In this document: positions 20,184 to 30,607 of the stretch, piece by piece
Numbering within the stretch: the stretch's first letter is position 1
Layout: each line of letters begins with the position of its first letter
From: Marinomonas sargassi
Lineage (GTDB): Bacteria; Pseudomonadota; Gammaproteobacteria; Pseudomonadales; Marinomonadaceae
Reading direction: 5' to 3'
Length of the DNA: 64,000 nt
Assembly: GCF_025716875.1 (NCBI RefSeq)
Contig: NZ_JAOVZB010000006.1
Coordinates: forward strand, 205,054-269,053
The notes under the pieces: generated by a model
What the model was told of the DNA's origin: nothing
Databases searched by the model: none
What the model saw: only the letters and a program-made list of their open reading frames with translations
Position numbers and translations under genes: made by a program

Positions 20184-20222
20184 AATAAAAAAACGTGTCC
20201 TTGGCACACAGTGCCAAGGACA
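20184..20222 (-). terminator. leaky terminator between binding protein and permease genes
   Basis: TGTCCTTGGCA (20196-20206) pairs perfectly with TGCCAAGGACA (20212-20222) around a five-base loop. On the minus strand a run of seven T follows. Downstream genes are on the same strand, so it probably attenuates rather than ends the operon. Confidence 0.8.
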
Positions 20223-20244
20223 GTTGCACGATTAAGACTCAAAC

Positions 20245-21003
20245 TTAGTAGATTGAGAATGGGAAGTATCTAGCGTTGATTTTTTGGTAGGTTCCATCAG
20301 CAATAATTTCTGCTAATGCTTCATTAATTTTAGCTTTTAGCTTGCCATCTGATTTACGAACAGCGATACCAATTTCATCATTTTTCATGAAAGCATCACC
20401 TTTAAATTCAAATTTTGATGCGCCATCTGCTGTTTTTAACCAGTTGTAAGTCGGTAACTCGTCTGACAAAACAATATCCAAACGGCCAGAGACAAGGTCT
20501 AAATAAACATTATCTTGGTTATCATAAAGTTTAAGGTCTATTTTATCTGCCAAGTTATCTTCTAAGTATTGTGCAGCAATCGTTGCGCGTTGCGCACCAA
20601 CTGTTTTTCCAGAAAGGTCTTTAGTGTCAACTGTATCCCCAACACGACCCATGTAACGAAGACCACCTGAGTAGTATTTATTTGTAAAATCAACAACTTT
20701 TAAGCGCTCTTCAGTAATAGACATAGAGGCGATGATGGCGTCAAACTTACGAACTTTAAGCCCTGGAATCAAACCATCCCAATCTTGAGTTAAAATTTCA
20801 CAATCCGTTTCCATTCTTGCACACAATGCACGTGCAATATCCACATCAAAACCTTGAGGAGTTCCTGCAGAATCAATAAAGTTGAATGGCGCCCATGCAC
20901 CTTCTGTTACAAATCGAACTTTATCTGCTGCGGATGCAGAAAAGGATGAAATTGTTGCACCCAATAATAGAGCGGAGCCTAAGGCAATTTTTTTAAGTTT
21001 CAT
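20245..21003 (-). CDS. basic/polar amino-acid ABC transporter substrate-binding protein (HisJ/ArgT family)
   Basis: A 252-residue periplasmic receptor with a signal peptide ending near SASA-AD (residue 26). The family pattern is clear: WAPFNFIDSAGTPQGFDVDIARALCARM, DWDGLIPGLKVRKFDAIIASMSITEERLKVVDFT and DELPTYNWL. The Asp-rich first lobe and single Cys pair (ALCARMETDCEIL) match the Lys/Arg/Orn/His-binding group. It sits between the ATPase and the two permease genes. Exact ligand cannot be read from sequence. Confidence 0.9.
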   Translation of the reverse strand: MKLKKIALGSALLLGATISSFSASAADKVRFVTEGAWAPFNFIDSAGTPQGFDVDIARALCARMETDCEILTQDWDGLIPGLKVRKFDAIIASMSITEERLKVVDFTNKYYSGGLRYMGRVGDTVDTKDLSGKTVGAQRATIAAQYLEDNLADKIDLKLYDNQDNVYLDLVSGRLDIVLSDELPTYNWLKTADGASKFEFKGDAFMKNDEIGIAVRKSDGKLKAKINEALAEIIADGTYQKINARYFPFSIY

Positions 21004-21103
21004 AACACTTCCTTCTTTGATTTTAATAAATTTATGGGCGCCCTATAATAGAGCAAAAAGGTCATATCAAGCCCATTTATCGGACTCTAGCCTCTTTTTT
21101 ATT

Positions 21104-21871
21104 TTAGAAAACACTAGATATAAAGGCCTTGCAGCGTTCAGACTTAGGTGAGCCAAACACTTCTTCTGGAGTACCTTTTTCTTCTACTTTCCCTTGGTGC
21201 AAGAAAACCACGTCACTTGACACCTCACGAGCAAAGTTCATTTCATGTGTAACAATCAACATGGTACGACCTTCGTCTGCTAAATTGCGCATAACACCTA
21301 ATACTTCACCAACTAACTCAGGATCAAGAGCGGAGGTTGGCTCGTCGAATAGAATTACTTGAGGATCCATTGCTAACGTTCTCGCAATAGCTACCCTTTG
21401 CTGTTGGCCACCCGAAAGTTGATTAGGGTACATATGCTTCTTTTCAGCAATCCCCACTTTTTCAAGTAAATGTTCCGCATACGCCATTACTTCGTGCTTT
21501 GGGCGTTTCAAAACATGGAGAGGTCCCTCTACTATATTTTGCAAAATAGTCATATGAGGCCACAGGTTGAAACTCTGAAATACAAAGCCTATCTTCTGAC
21601 GCATTTGCGTCAGTTGCTTCATATTATTTGGTACAAGGTCTACATCACCTCTTACTAAGTCCAACTCAGACCCGTTAAAAATCATTTGACCTTGCGTTGG
21701 ATTCTCCAAAAGATTTATACAGCGTAAAAAGGTACTTTTACCTGATCCACTTGACCCTAAAATAGAAATGACATCACCATCGTACGCTTTCAAAGATATG
21801 CCTTTTAGAACTTCCACATCACCAAAAGTTTTGTGAATATTAATCAGTTCTAATGCTGGGGTAGTCGCCAT
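21104..21871 (-). CDS. amino-acid ABC transporter ATP-binding protein (HisP/ArtP type)
   Basis: A 255-residue ATPase of the polar amino acid importer family. Walker A is GSSGSGKST, the Q-loop [13 protein letters not shown], the signature [16 protein letters not shown], Walker [13 protein letters not shown] and the switch histidine VTHEM. The ATG at 21871 (MATTP) is preferred to a GTG 35 codons upstream, whose extra basic, hydrophobic residues are not found in the family. It heads the operon; the binding protein follows 100 bases downstream. Confidence 0.92.
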   Translation of the reverse strand: MATTPALELINIHKTFGDVEVLKGISLKAYDGDVISILGSSGSGKSTFLRCINLLENPTQGQMIFNGSELDLVRGDVDLVPNNMKQLTQMRQKIGFVFQSFNLWPHMTILQNIVEGPLHVLKRPKHEVMAYAEHLLEKVGIAEKKHMYPNQLSGGQQQRVAIARTLAMDPQVILFDEPTSALDPELVGEVLGVMRNLADEGRTMLIVTHEMNFAREVSSDVVFLHQGKVEEKGTPEEVFGSPKSERCKAFISSVF

Positions 21872-22544
21872 TTCCAATACCTTCCTTAAATATATTCTAC
21901 GAATCAGCTTACGTAACAATAAGATACACAAGCTTTGCAGTAAAAAAGTAAGCAGCAATTTTTGCGCCAGTTTCACTGTTTTTGTTAAAAATTGATCTTA
22001 TTCTGAATTCCTTTTAACAATTTTCTCACAAATGGTACTAGATCAGCGTACAGCTTGTTCACAATTGATGGTTTATATAACTAAACCAAAGAAAACACAG
22101 TGTAAAGAACTAAATATGTAGAGCGAAAGCTCAGAGCAAAACACAAAATATATAGCGAAATAACACACTAAATACCGAATAAAATTCGCTAAAAGACAAA
22201 TACAATCATACCGAACCAATAAAAAGCAGAATGATTATTATTTTTCTCTATTTACGTAATTTTGCTTGATACTCTGCTTATTTTGTACAAAATATTATTC
22301 TGCTAATTTTAAGTTAAAAAGAAGTTTATTTCGTTTAGAATGGTCTACTAAGGCTTTTATCCATAAAAAAAGAGATAGAAGATGAAAAACCTCTTCTAAG
22401 CACCGATTTTGTCAGCCCAATTGTTAGATAGTAAAGGAGTATTTCTTCAACAATGATCCTAAAAAATAAAAAACCAGTACTTTCGCAATCTGAAATTTAC
22501 AACTAGCTTTATTACCAACACATATTTTAAAGAGATAAATTCAA
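21872..22544. other. long AT-rich intergenic region between divergent transporter and gdhB genes
   Basis: About 670 bases hold no supported gene. It must contain the promoters of the amino-acid transporter (minus) and NAD-glutamate dehydrogenase (plus). I see a small inverted repeat (AGAAGA/TCTTCT near 22376-22397) and a 17-codon open frame from 22453, neither supported as functional. No tRNA-like structure is apparent. Confidence 0.5.
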
Positions 22545-25500
22545 ATGACAGACCACAAAAAGACTGAATTGATCGAACGAATTGAACTAGAAATAAGCGA
22601 TAACTTTAGCGCTACTGAAGCAAGTAACATAATTAAACTTGCACACCTTTACTTCCAAGACTCTTTAACAGAAGACTTAATCAGCGAGCCAATTGAAAAC
22701 CTTTACGGCAAAATTGTCTGCTTATGGGATTTCATCCAGCAACGCCCGATAGGCCAAGCAAAAGTCAGAGCCTACAACCCTAACTTTGAAGAGCATAGCT
22801 GGCAGTCAACACACACCATCATTGAAATACTCACCGATGACATGCCTTTCCTAGTGTCCTCTTTAAATATGGCATTGATGCGACTTGAACATACTATTCA
22901 TATGACGGTTCACCCTATCATTACCGTTGACCGAAATAAAAAAGGTGAACTTCAAGGGCTGTCTGAAGACTTGACTACGCAAGAATCTTTGATGCGCTTT
23001 GAGATAGACCATGTATCTAATATCGATGTTTTAGATACTATCAAAAACGCTCTTTTGAAAAGTCTAGAGGATGTTAAAAAAGCCGTAAGCGATTGGCCTG
23101 CGATGAAAGATCAGCTAAAAAATATCATTAGCGAATCTGAAAAAATTTCTCATCTAAAGAAAAATGAAGAGCATCAAGAAATTCTAGAATTCCTAAGATG
23201 GGTTGAGAACAACCACTTCACCTTTGTTGGCTTCCGTTCTTATGATCTTGTCATTGAGAATGACGAAACACATTTGAAGTTAGTAGAAGGATCGGGGCTA
23301 GGTTCATTTAGAGACAATCAAAACGTAAAAAAAGACATTGTATTACACGACAAACTAGCCAACCTTGCAGTTGATAACAACAACATTCTTGTTCTAACGA
23401 AATCAACAGCAATATCAACAGTTCATAGACCAGTACACCTAGATTACTTAGGCATAAAACGTCTAGATAAGAAGGGTAATGTGGTCGGTGAATGGCGATT
23501 CTTTGGCCTCTATTCCTCTGCCGCTTACGTTGCTCGTCTACAGGACATTCCTTTATTGCGCAAGAAACTGGATGTTATTGTCGAAAAAGCTAACATCAAC
23601 CCAAATAGTTACAAGAGTCGAAACCTTAAACATATTCTTGATAGCTACCCCCGTGATGAAATGCTACAGGCACCTGTCAATGAACTGTTGAGTAACATCA
23701 AGAACATTCTAGCGATTCAAGAACGCAGACAGTTGCGAGTGTTTTTGAGAAAAGATGTATATGGCCGTTTCCTTAATGTACTCGTTTATGTTCCTAGGGA
23801 TAGATATAACACTGAGTTGCGCATCAAGATGCAGAAAATTCTTATGGATGCATGCCAAGGCTCTAGCTCTGAATTTAACGTTCAGTTCTCTCAGCTTATC
23901 CTTGCTCGAGTGAACTTTACTATTCAAATATCTGATCCTAAAAACAGCCCAAGCATCGATGCGGAAGAAATCCAGCGCAAGATGCAAGATGCGATGAGTT
24001 CATGGGAAGACAAGTTATTAGTTGCTCTGCACAAAGGCCATGGCGAAGAAAAAGGTAACTCTCTTTATAACGAATACGCGCCTTACTTCCCTGCATCTTA
24101 CCGTGAAGACTTCTCTCCCAATGCAGCAGTACTAGATATTGAACGCCTAAATCAATTAACTGGTGAAGGTGATACATCAACACATCTATACCGACAAGTT
24201 GGCCAGGCCAAAAACAATTATTACTTTAAAGTCTATGGCGCAGGTACAACTCTAATTTTGTCAGATGTGTTACCTATTTTAGAGTATATGGGGTTACGTG
24301 TACTTGAAGCACGACCATATGAACTTGATCAAAACGGCGATGGCATAGCAAACACTTGGGTAGTTGAGTTCGCAATCTGTGTTGATGCCGATGTTAATCT
24401 CGAGAAAGTATCTCAACGCGAAGCCTTCCAAGATGCCTTTAACCAAGTTTTCCGACGCCGTGTTGAAAACGATCGTTTTAACGCACTAGTACTAAATGCT
24501 TCCCTAACATGGCGCCAAACCACCATGTTAAGAGCATTAACAAAATACTTGATGCAACTTCAGGTTCCTTTTTCTCTATCTTACATGCAACAAACTCTAG
24601 AGAAGAATGCCGGCATCACTGGGTTGCTAGTACAACTTTTCGAGCAACGCTTTGACCCATCAAAAAGCGCTAAACGCGACGAGAAAGTACAAAAGCTACT
24701 AGAAAAAATAGAATCTGAGTTAGATCAAGTTGCTAACTTGGACGAAGATAGAATCCTTAAGCATTACCTATCTATTATTCAGGCAATGCTAAGAACTAAC
24801 TTCTACCAAGCAGATGCAAACAATGAAATTAAAGATTACGTTTCATTTAAATTAGACCCTGCTTCCATTCCTGCCGTGCCTTTGCCTAAGCCGAAGTTCG
24901 AGATTTTCGTCTACGCTCCTTGGGTTGAAGGTGTACATATGCGTGGTGGTAAAGTCGCTCGTGGCGGTCTTCGCTGGTCTGACCGTATGGAAGACTTCCG
25001 AACAGAAGTTCTTGGTCTAGTCAAAGCGCAAATGGTAAAAAATGCCGTTATCGTTCCTGCGGGTGCTAAAGGCGGCTTTGTTGCTAAACAACTTAAGAAG
25101 AATGCCTCTCGCGAAGAAGTTCAAGCTGAAGTCATTCACTGTTACACCACATTCATTAGTGGTCTTTTAGACATTACTGACAACCTTGTTAAGAATGAAG
25201 TATCCCCTCCTCATTCTGTCATGCGTTACGACGAAGATGACCCATACCTAGTAGTCGCTGCCGACAAAGGAACCGCAACCTTCTCCGATTTAGCAAACAG
25301 CATATCCGAGAAATACAATTTCTGGTTAGGTGACGCCTTTGCTTCCGGTGGTTCTAATGGCTATGACCATAAGAAAATGGGCATTACAGCAAGAGGAGCG
25401 TGGGAATCTGTTAAACGTCAATTCCAAGAGCTAGACATTGACTGTCAAACAACAGACTTTACCGCTGTTGGTGTCGGTGACATGGCCGGAGACGTGTTTG

Positions 25501-27356
25501 GTAATGGCATGTTGTTATCTGAGCATACCTGCCTTGTTGCAGCCTTTAACCATATGCATATCTTTATCGATCCAACTCCAGATTCAGCAACGTCTTTTGC
25601 TGAACGTAAACGTATGTTCGAGTTACCTCGCTCATCTTGGGAAGATTACAACAAAGACCTAATTTCTAAAGGCGGCGGCATATTTAAACGTTCAGCTAAG
25701 TCTATCCCGATAAACGCTGATATTCGTAAAGCGCTTGGTATAGAGGGTAATATTAAATCTATGGCACCAACAGATTTAATCAACGCAATACTGAAAGCGC
25801 CTGTGGATTTATTCTGGAACGGTGGTATCGGTACTTATGTCAAAGCACAATCTGAGTCCCATGCTGATGCAGGCGACAGTGCTAACAACAGCTTACGAGT
25901 CAATGGCAATGAGCTTCGTTGTAAGATTGTTGGCGAAGGTGGCAACCTAGGTTTAACCCAGCTAGGTCGTATTGAGTTCGCTCAAAATGGCGGCTTAATC
26001 AGTACGGATGCTATTGATAATTCGGCTGGTGTTGATAGCTCAGACCATGAAGTTAACATTAAAATCCTGCTTAACCGCGTTGTAGAGAACGGCGATTTAA
26101 CCGAAAAACAACGTAATACCCTATTAGCTGAAATGACGGAAGAAGTTGGTGACCTAGTACTTCGCCACAACTTAGAGCAAAGCCATGTGCTTTCCTTGGT
26201 GAACGCCCAAGCTTCAAGCCGACTATCTGATCATTGGCGCCTTATTCAATCATTGGTGAAAGAAGGAAGATTAAACCGTGAAATTGAGTTTTTACCTAGT
26301 GATGAGGAAATAAAAAGCCGCTTAAACAAAGGAGAAGCTCTGACTCGCCCTGAGGTATCCGTACTTCTAGCGTACTCTAAAATCAAATTATCAGAACAAT
26401 TGGTAGAAGATGGAATTGGAGAAGATACAGATCTGTTATCACAAGTACATGATTACTTCCCAACACCGTTAACTAAGCACTTTGGTCAGCAAATGCCATC
26501 TCACCCATTGGTTCAAGAAATCATTGCGGGACATGTTACCAATAATCTAGGTAACAAGATGGGGCCAACCTTTACAACCTACTTGCAAGAAGAAACCGGT
26601 GCATCTTCACTGAATATTCTTCGAGCTTATATGGCCGCTGAGAAAATATTTGATATTCCTGAACTGTGGGATGCGATTAATAAGCTTAACTTCTCTATTC
26701 CAAATGCAGTCCAAAATCGTTTATTAATTCAAGTACAAGGTTTACTTGAACAAACCACACTTTGGCTGCTACGCAACACTCGAGAAGCGCTTTCGATTCA
26801 ACTCTTAACAGATACCTACAAACCGGGTATTGCAGTTATTAGAGAAAATCTACAAGCCATCCTGACCGAGTCAAGCAGTCAACACCTTGCAGGCACTGTA
26901 GAGAAGTTAGTGGCAGAAGGAATACCTTCTGAGGTTGCTGAAAAATTCTCTGCTCTGCCTTACTTCTTATACGGTTTGGATATCATCCGTGTTTCTACAA
27001 ACACAGGTACGAAAGTAATTGATGTTGCTCAAACCTACTTCGCTTTAGAAATGGACTTAGAACTTCATTGGTTGAGACTAAAAGCCAGTGAGCTTCCTGC
27101 AGAAGATTTATGGCAACGACGCGCTAAAGCAGGCTTAGGAAATGAAGTCGATATTAGCCTTCGAACATTAACCAAAGCGGTTATCAAAGCAAGTAGCGAT
27201 GGGGAAGACTTACAGCAACGTTTAGCAAACTGGAGTACGTCTAACTCAGATAGCATACAACACTACCGATCAATCTTTGATGAGATAAAAGAAGAGAGCG
27301 AGTTAAACCTCGCAATGGTAACTGTTGCTATTCGTGAACTAAGAAATTTGATATAA
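22545..27356 (+). CDS. gdhB: NAD-specific glutamate dehydrogenase, 180-kDa class
   Basis: A 1603-residue enzyme of the large bacterial NAD-GDH class, which deaminates glutamate to 2-oxoglutarate and ammonium and mainly serves catabolism of arginine and related amino acids. The N-terminal half carries ACT-like regulatory segments. The catalytic core lies near residues 790-1100, with RGGLRWSDRMEDFRTEVLGL, the VPAGAKGGFV lysine motif and GDMAGDVFGNGML. Length is typical of the family (about 1600). A strong terminator lies just behind it, then an ornithine-type aminotransferase gene, fitting a role in arginine breakdown. Confidence 0.95.
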   Translation: MTDHKKTELIERIELEISDNFSATEASNIIKLAHLYFQDSLTEDLISEPIENLYGKIVCLWDFIQQRPIGQAKVRAYNPNFEEHSWQSTHTIIEILTDDMPFLVSSLNMALMRLEHTIHMTVHPIITVDRNKKGELQGLSEDLTTQESLMRFEIDHVSNIDVLDTIKNALLKSLEDVKKAVSDWPAMKDQLKNIISESEKISHLKKNEEHQEILEFLRWVENNHFTFVGFRSYDLVIENDETHLKLVEGSGLGSFRDNQNVKKDIVLHDKLANLAVDNNNILVLTKSTAISTVHRPVHLDYLGIKRLDKKGNVVGEWRFFGLYSSAAYVARLQDIPLLRKKLDVIVEKANINPNSYKSRNLKHILDSYPRDEMLQAPVNELLSNIKNILAIQERRQLRVFLRKDVYGRFLNVLVYVPRDRYNTELRIKMQKILMDACQGSSSEFNVQFSQLILARVNFTIQISDPKNSPSIDAEEIQRKMQDAMSSWEDKLLVALHKGHGEEKGNSLYNEYAPYFPASYREDFSPNAAVLDIERLNQLTGEGDTSTHLYRQVGQAKNNYYFKVYGAGTTLILSDVLPILEYMGLRVLEARPYELDQNGDGIANTWVVEFAICVDADVNLEKVSQREAFQDAFNQVFRRRVENDRFNALVLNASLTWRQTTMLRALTKYLMQLQVPFSLSYMQQTLEKNAGITGLLVQLFEQRFDPSKSAKRDEKVQKLLEKIESELDQVANLDEDRILKHYLSIIQAMLRTNFYQADANNEIKDYVSFKLDPASIPAVPLPKPKFEIFVYAPWVEGVHMRGGKVARGGLRWSDRMEDFRTEVLGLVKAQMVKNAVIVPAGAKGGFVAKQLKKNASREEVQAEVIHCYTTFISGLLDITDNLVKNEVSPPHSVMRYDEDDPYLVVAADKGTATFSDLANSISEKYNFWLGDAFASGGSNGYDHKKMGITARGAWESVKRQFQELDIDCQTTDFTAVGVGDMAGDVFGNGMLLSEHTCLVAAFNHMHIFIDPTPDSATSFAERKRMFELPRSSWEDYNKDLISKGGGIFKRSAKSIPINADIRKALGIEGNIKSMAPTDLINAILKAPVDLFWNGGIGTYVKAQSESHADAGDSANNSLRVNGNELRCKIVGEGGNLGLTQLGRIEFAQNGGLISTDAIDNSAGVDSSDHEVNIKILLNRVVENGDLTEKQRNTLLAEMTEEVGDLVLRHNLEQSHVLSLVNAQASSRLSDHWRLIQSLVKEGRLNREIEFLPSDEEIKSRLNKGEALTRPEVSVLLAYSKIKLSEQLVEDGIGEDTDLLSQVHDYFPTPLTKHFGQQMPSHPLVQEIIAGHVTNNLGNKMGPTFTTYLQEETGASSLNILRAYMAAEKIFDIPELWDAINKLNFSIPNAVQNRLLIQVQGLLEQTTLWLLRNTREALSIQLLTDTYKPGIAVIRENLQAILTESSSQHLAGTVEKLVAEGIPSEVAEKFSALPYFLYGLDIIRVSTNTGTKVIDVAQTYFALEMDLELHWLRLKASELPAEDLWQRRAKAGLGNEVDISLRTLTKAVIKASSDGEDLQQRLANWSTSNSDSIQHYRSIFDEIKEESELNLAMVTVAIRELRNLI

Positions 27357-27378
27357 CATAGCCATTATATGTAAATGT

Positions 27379-27406
27379 CAGTGGCCGCTTTTGCGGCCAC
27401 TTTTTT
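27379..27406 (+). terminator. terminator between gdhB and astC
   Basis: GTGGCCGC (27381-27388) pairs with GCGGCCAC (27393-27400) around TTTT, followed by six T. It also rules out the longer reading of the next gene, which would code through it. Confidence 0.9.
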
Positions 27407-27422
27407 AAATGAGGTATACACT

Positions 27423-28646
27423 GTGTCAACAGAAGTAACGAGAGCAACTTTTAATGAAGTAATGGTTCCTAATTACGCACCTTCTGAGATCATTCCAGTG
27501 CGTGGCGAAGGCTCTCGCGTGTGGGATAAAGAAGATAAAGAATACATCGATTTTGCAGGTGGTATTGCCGTAACTGCATTAGGTCACTCGCATCCAACTT
27601 TAGTCAACATTATGCGCGAGCAGGCGGGACAAATTTGGCACTTATCCAATGTATTAACCAATGAGCCAGCTCTACGTTTAGCAAAAAAGCTTACTGAAAA
27701 AACCTTTGCTGATCGTGCCTTTTTCGCTAACAGTGGCGCAGAAGCAAACGAAGCAGCGTTTAAGTTAGTGCGCCGTTACGCATTTGATCATTTCAGCCCT
27801 GAGAAGAACGAAATTATTGCTTTCAATAAGTCCTTCCATGGTCGTACTTTATTTACCGTTTCTGTCGGCGGGCAAGCAAAATACAAAGAAGGTTTTGAGC
27901 CCACTCCTGCTGGTATCAATCACTGTGATTACAACGACATAGAACAGTTAAAAGCTATCATTAGCGACAAGACCTGTGCTGTTGTTATGGAACCCATTCA
28001 GGGCGAAGGCGGTGTTATTCCTGCCGACAAAGAGTTCGCACAACAAGTAAGAGACTTATGTGATCAACATAATGCACTCTTAGTATTTGATGAAGTGCAG
28101 TCAGGGGTTGGCCGAACAGGAACCTTATATGCTTATGAACAGTTGGGAGTGACTCCTGATGTATTAACAACGGCAAAAGCGCTCGGCAACGGTTTCCCTG
28201 TCTCTGCTATGTTGGCCACCGAGAAAGTCGCGAACAGTATGGTCGCCGGTACTCATGGTAGCACCTATGGTGGAAACCCTATGGCTTGTGCCATCGCGGA
28301 AGGAGTAATTGATATTGTAGATACACCTGAAATACTAAGTGGTATTCAGGAACGTCATGACCTTTTCAAAAGCGAGCTAAATAATCTCAACGAAAAATAC
28401 AATATTTTCCAAGAGGTTAGAGGTATGGGGCTTTTAATAGGCGCAGAGCTTATAGATTCTTTTGCGGGTAAAGCGGGTGGATTTGTTTCTGCGGCGGAAA
28501 AAGAAGGTCTCTTTATTCTTGTTGCAGGCCCTAATGTATTGCGCTTCGCGCCATCTCTTATCATTCCAAAAGAAGACATTACAGAAGGTTTTGCTCGACT
28601 TGAAAAAGCGGTTATACAAGCAATAGAAAATACCGCTGCGGCATAA
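27423..28646 (+). CDS. astC: acetylornithine/succinylornithine aminotransferase family protein
   Basis: A 407-residue class III PLP aminotransferase. The cofactor lysine lies in [11 protein letters not shown], with the upstream [24 protein letters not shown] and [12 protein letters not shown] motifs of the ArgD/AstC group. It either makes acetylornithine (biosynthesis) or degrades succinylornithine (arginine succinyltransferase pathway). The gdhB neighbour favours a catabolic or dual role, as with Pseudomonas AruC. The GTG at 27423 has GAGG eight bases upstream and gives the length of E. coli AstC (406). No other ast genes are nearby, so argD is the alternative name. Confidence 0.85.
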   Translation: MSTEVTRATFNEVMVPNYAPSEIIPVRGEGSRVWDKEDKEYIDFAGGIAVTALGHSHPTLVNIMREQAGQIWHLSNVLTNEPALRLAKKLTEKTFADRAFFANSGAEANEAAFKLVRRYAFDHFSPEKNEIIAFNKSFHGRTLFTVSVGGQAKYKEGFEPTPAGINHCDYNDIEQLKAIISDKTCAVVMEPIQGEGGVIPADKEFAQQVRDLCDQHNALLVFDEVQSGVGRTGTLYAYEQLGVTPDVLTTAKALGNGFPVSAMLATEKVANSMVAGTHGSTYGGNPMACAIAEGVIDIVDTPEILSGIQERHDLFKSELNNLNEKYNIFQEVRGMGLLIGAELIDSFAGKAGGFVSAAEKEGLFILVAGPNVLRFAPSLIIPKEDITEGFARLEKAVIQAIENTAAA

Positions 28647-28657
28647 GCAGTTTATAT

Positions 28658-28692
28658 GTATGGCATAAGCTAAAAACTTGCCTATGCCATAC
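28658..28692. repeat. inverted repeat after astC
   Basis: GTATGGCATA (28658-28667) pairs with TATGCCATAC (28683-28692) across 15 bases. No T-run follows, so it may be an mRNA-end stabiliser or weak terminator. The rest of the gap up to sbmA shows nothing I recognise. Confidence 0.5.
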
Positions 28693-28885
28693 TCTCCTCT
28701 CACATAGTAAGATTCTTAGCTATTAGATTTAAAACACTTCAGTAACAACATGCTTTTTTACGCGTTCTTTAATCACGGTTAGATTGAGATTATTAAATGG
28801 CTAGTTTAAGCTGGTTGTTTTATTCCTGTGATTAATGGATGAGATCAGGGTTCCATTCTGCATTAACTGATAGAGAAGCTTAACT

Positions 28886-30157
28886 GTGTTTCAATCCTTT
28901 TTCCCTAAACCAAAACTATTTTTCTTAAGCTTTGCCCTATGGGCGATTGCTGCCGTTATCGGATGGTATTCGCTTATTCAAGATCTAGGGGCACACCTCA
29001 GTTTAGCTTTCTTATTCGACATTCACTTTCCTGAAGCACTAGCAGAAGGCTCTGACGCCGCGACGCAAGCTGCCTTTGCAGAATCTCAGGGCACAGCGTT
29101 GAATGCTTGGCTCTATCAATATATGGCACTCTGTTATGGTGGGTTTATTGGTGCATGGGTCATATATGGGGGTCAGAAGTGGGCCAAATGGTCTGTAATA
29201 GGCTCGGGGGCAATCGTATTTATCACTTGGTTCCAAGTACAAGTCAGCGTGATGCTAAATGAATGGTATGGTAGCTTTTATGATCTTATACAGAAAGCAC
29301 TAGCCGAACCTCACAGTATTGAGCTTGTGGATTATTATGCTGAGCTATCCACAGTGGCTATCATAATACTCGTTGCCATTACTGTATCGGTATTAAGTAA
29401 CTTTTTTGTTAGCCATTATGTATTCCGATGGCGAACAGCCATGACACACTATTACACATCTAAATGGAACCAAGTACGTCATATCGAAGGGGCTTCTCAA
29501 CGGATTCAGGAAGATACAATGCGCTTTGCCTCAATCGTTGAAAACCTAGGAGTTAGCCTATTGAGGTCGGTAATGACTCTTATCGCCTTTCTACCTATTT
29601 TATGGGGACTTTCAGGCTATGTAACAGAACTCCCATTAATAGGTGAAGTGCCTCAAGCACTGGTCTTTACAGCAATCATCTGGTCTATTTTCGGTACACT
29701 ACTGCTCGCTGTTGCAGGCATTAAACTACCAGGATTGGAATTTAAGAATCAAAAGGTAGAAGCAGCTTACCGAAAAGAACTTGTCTATGGTGAGGATTAT
29801 GCTGACCGTGCAGACCCAATAACACTGAATGAATTGTTCAATAATGTCCGTAAAAATTACTTTCGTTTATATGCAAATTATCTCTATTTCAACATTGTTC
29901 GGTATGGCTATTTGAATGTAGGACAATTTGTTCCGCTTATTATTTTGGCCCCTTCCATCATTGCTGGAGCCTTCACTTTAGGCATTATGCAACGTGTTAT
30001 GAATGCCTTTAACCAAGTTGAAAACTCTTTCCAGTACCTAATAAATTCTTGGACAACAATTGTTGAGCTACTTTCAATATACAAGCGTTTGCAAGCGTTT
30101 GAAGCAATTATTGACGAACAAGCTGATACCAATACCGTTAACGACTCAAACACCTAG
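28886..30157 (+). CDS. sbmA: SbmA/BacA-family peptide antibiotic transporter
   Basis: A 423-residue inner-membrane protein like E. coli SbmA (406 residues), which imports microcins, bleomycin and proline-rich peptides using the proton gradient. The start MFQSFFPKPKLFFLS closely follows E. coli MFKSFFPKPGTFFLS. WYGSFYDLIQKAL, FRWRTAMTHYYTSKW and QVENSFQYLINSWTTIVEL are SbmA/BacA hallmarks. Start is GTG with a weak ribosome site. It stands alone between astC and a strong terminator. Physiological substrate is unknown. Confidence 0.92.
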   Translation: MFQSFFPKPKLFFLSFALWAIAAVIGWYSLIQDLGAHLSLAFLFDIHFPEALAEGSDAATQAAFAESQGTALNAWLYQYMALCYGGFIGAWVIYGGQKWAKWSVIGSGAIVFITWFQVQVSVMLNEWYGSFYDLIQKALAEPHSIELVDYYAELSTVAIIILVAITVSVLSNFFVSHYVFRWRTAMTHYYTSKWNQVRHIEGASQRIQEDTMRFASIVENLGVSLLRSVMTLIAFLPILWGLSGYVTELPLIGEVPQALVFTAIIWSIFGTLLLAVAGIKLPGLEFKNQKVEAAYRKELVYGEDYADRADPITLNELFNNVRKNYFRLYANYLYFNIVRYGYLNVGQFVPLIILAPSIIAGAFTLGIMQRVMNAFNQVENSFQYLINSWTTIVELLSIYKRLQAFEAIIDEQADTNTVNDSNT

Positions 30158-30180
30158 AGTTCTATTTGCAAAGCTCAAAA

Positions 30181-30222
30181 AAAGAAACCCTCACTGGTGA
30201 CAGTGAGGGTTTCTTTATATTT
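30181..30222 (+). terminator. terminator after sbmA
   Basis: AAAGAAACCCTCACT (30181-30195) pairs perfectly with AGTGAGGGTTTCTTT (30202-30216) around a six-base loop; usable from both sides. Confidence 0.88.
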
Positions 30223-30253
30223 ACTTAAGTATCAATCATTTACCTGAGGATAT

Positions 30254-30463
30254 TCAGACCTTGATATTGATATTCTGACCAAGATTATCGGTTGTTGTAT
30301 GGGAGCCTTGGGAAGCGGCTGGCGTTACTGTTTCAACCGCTTTATTCAAAAGCTCTAAATCTTGTCGCCCTTGCTGTTCCTGAGCACTTTTCGCTAGATT
30401 AGCACTATATACTTCACTCGCGTATTCCATTCCAGGACTGGTCAAACCATTAATTGTCGGCAT
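30254..30463 (-). CDS. small protein, possibly YjfB-like
   Basis: A 69-residue protein with no signal peptide, rich in Ala, Gln and Thr, with a helical middle (NLAKSAQEQQGRQDLELLNKAVETV) and an Asn/Ile end (LGQNINIKV). The pattern of a helix followed by Leu-Gly-x-x-Ile-Asn-Ile recalls the small YjfB family (putative motility protein), but the match is weak. The ATG at 30463 has a TAGGGTG ribosome site. It is a lone gene between the sbmA terminator and glnE. Confidence 0.6.
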   Translation of the reverse strand: MPTINGLTSPGMEYASEVYSANLAKSAQEQQGRQDLELLNKAVETVTPAASQGSHTTTDNLGQNINIKV

Positions 30464-30607
30464 ACTTTTCACCCTATAGCGATGATATTACCCTGTTTCA
30501 TCATCGCCCCTCTAAAAAACACATTAGCTGTTTAATAAATAGCCAAAAATAGAGTATAACCAAAAACTGGTTAAAATACGACCAATATAGAAAAATTAGA
30601 AATACAC

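Noticed and set aside
21872..21976. N-terminal extension of the amino-acid ABC ATPase
   Set aside because: The 35 extra residues from a GTG are hydrophobic and basic, unlike any HisP-type protein; the ATG at 21871 fits the family.
22453..22506. 17-codon open frame upstream of gdhB as a leader peptide
   Set aside because: The nearest AAAGGAG is too far from the ATG, and there is no run of regulatory codons or an attenuator-like structure.
27375..27422. Longer N-terminus for the astC product
   Set aside because: It would code through a perfect terminator hairpin; the GTG at 27423 has a well-placed GAGG.
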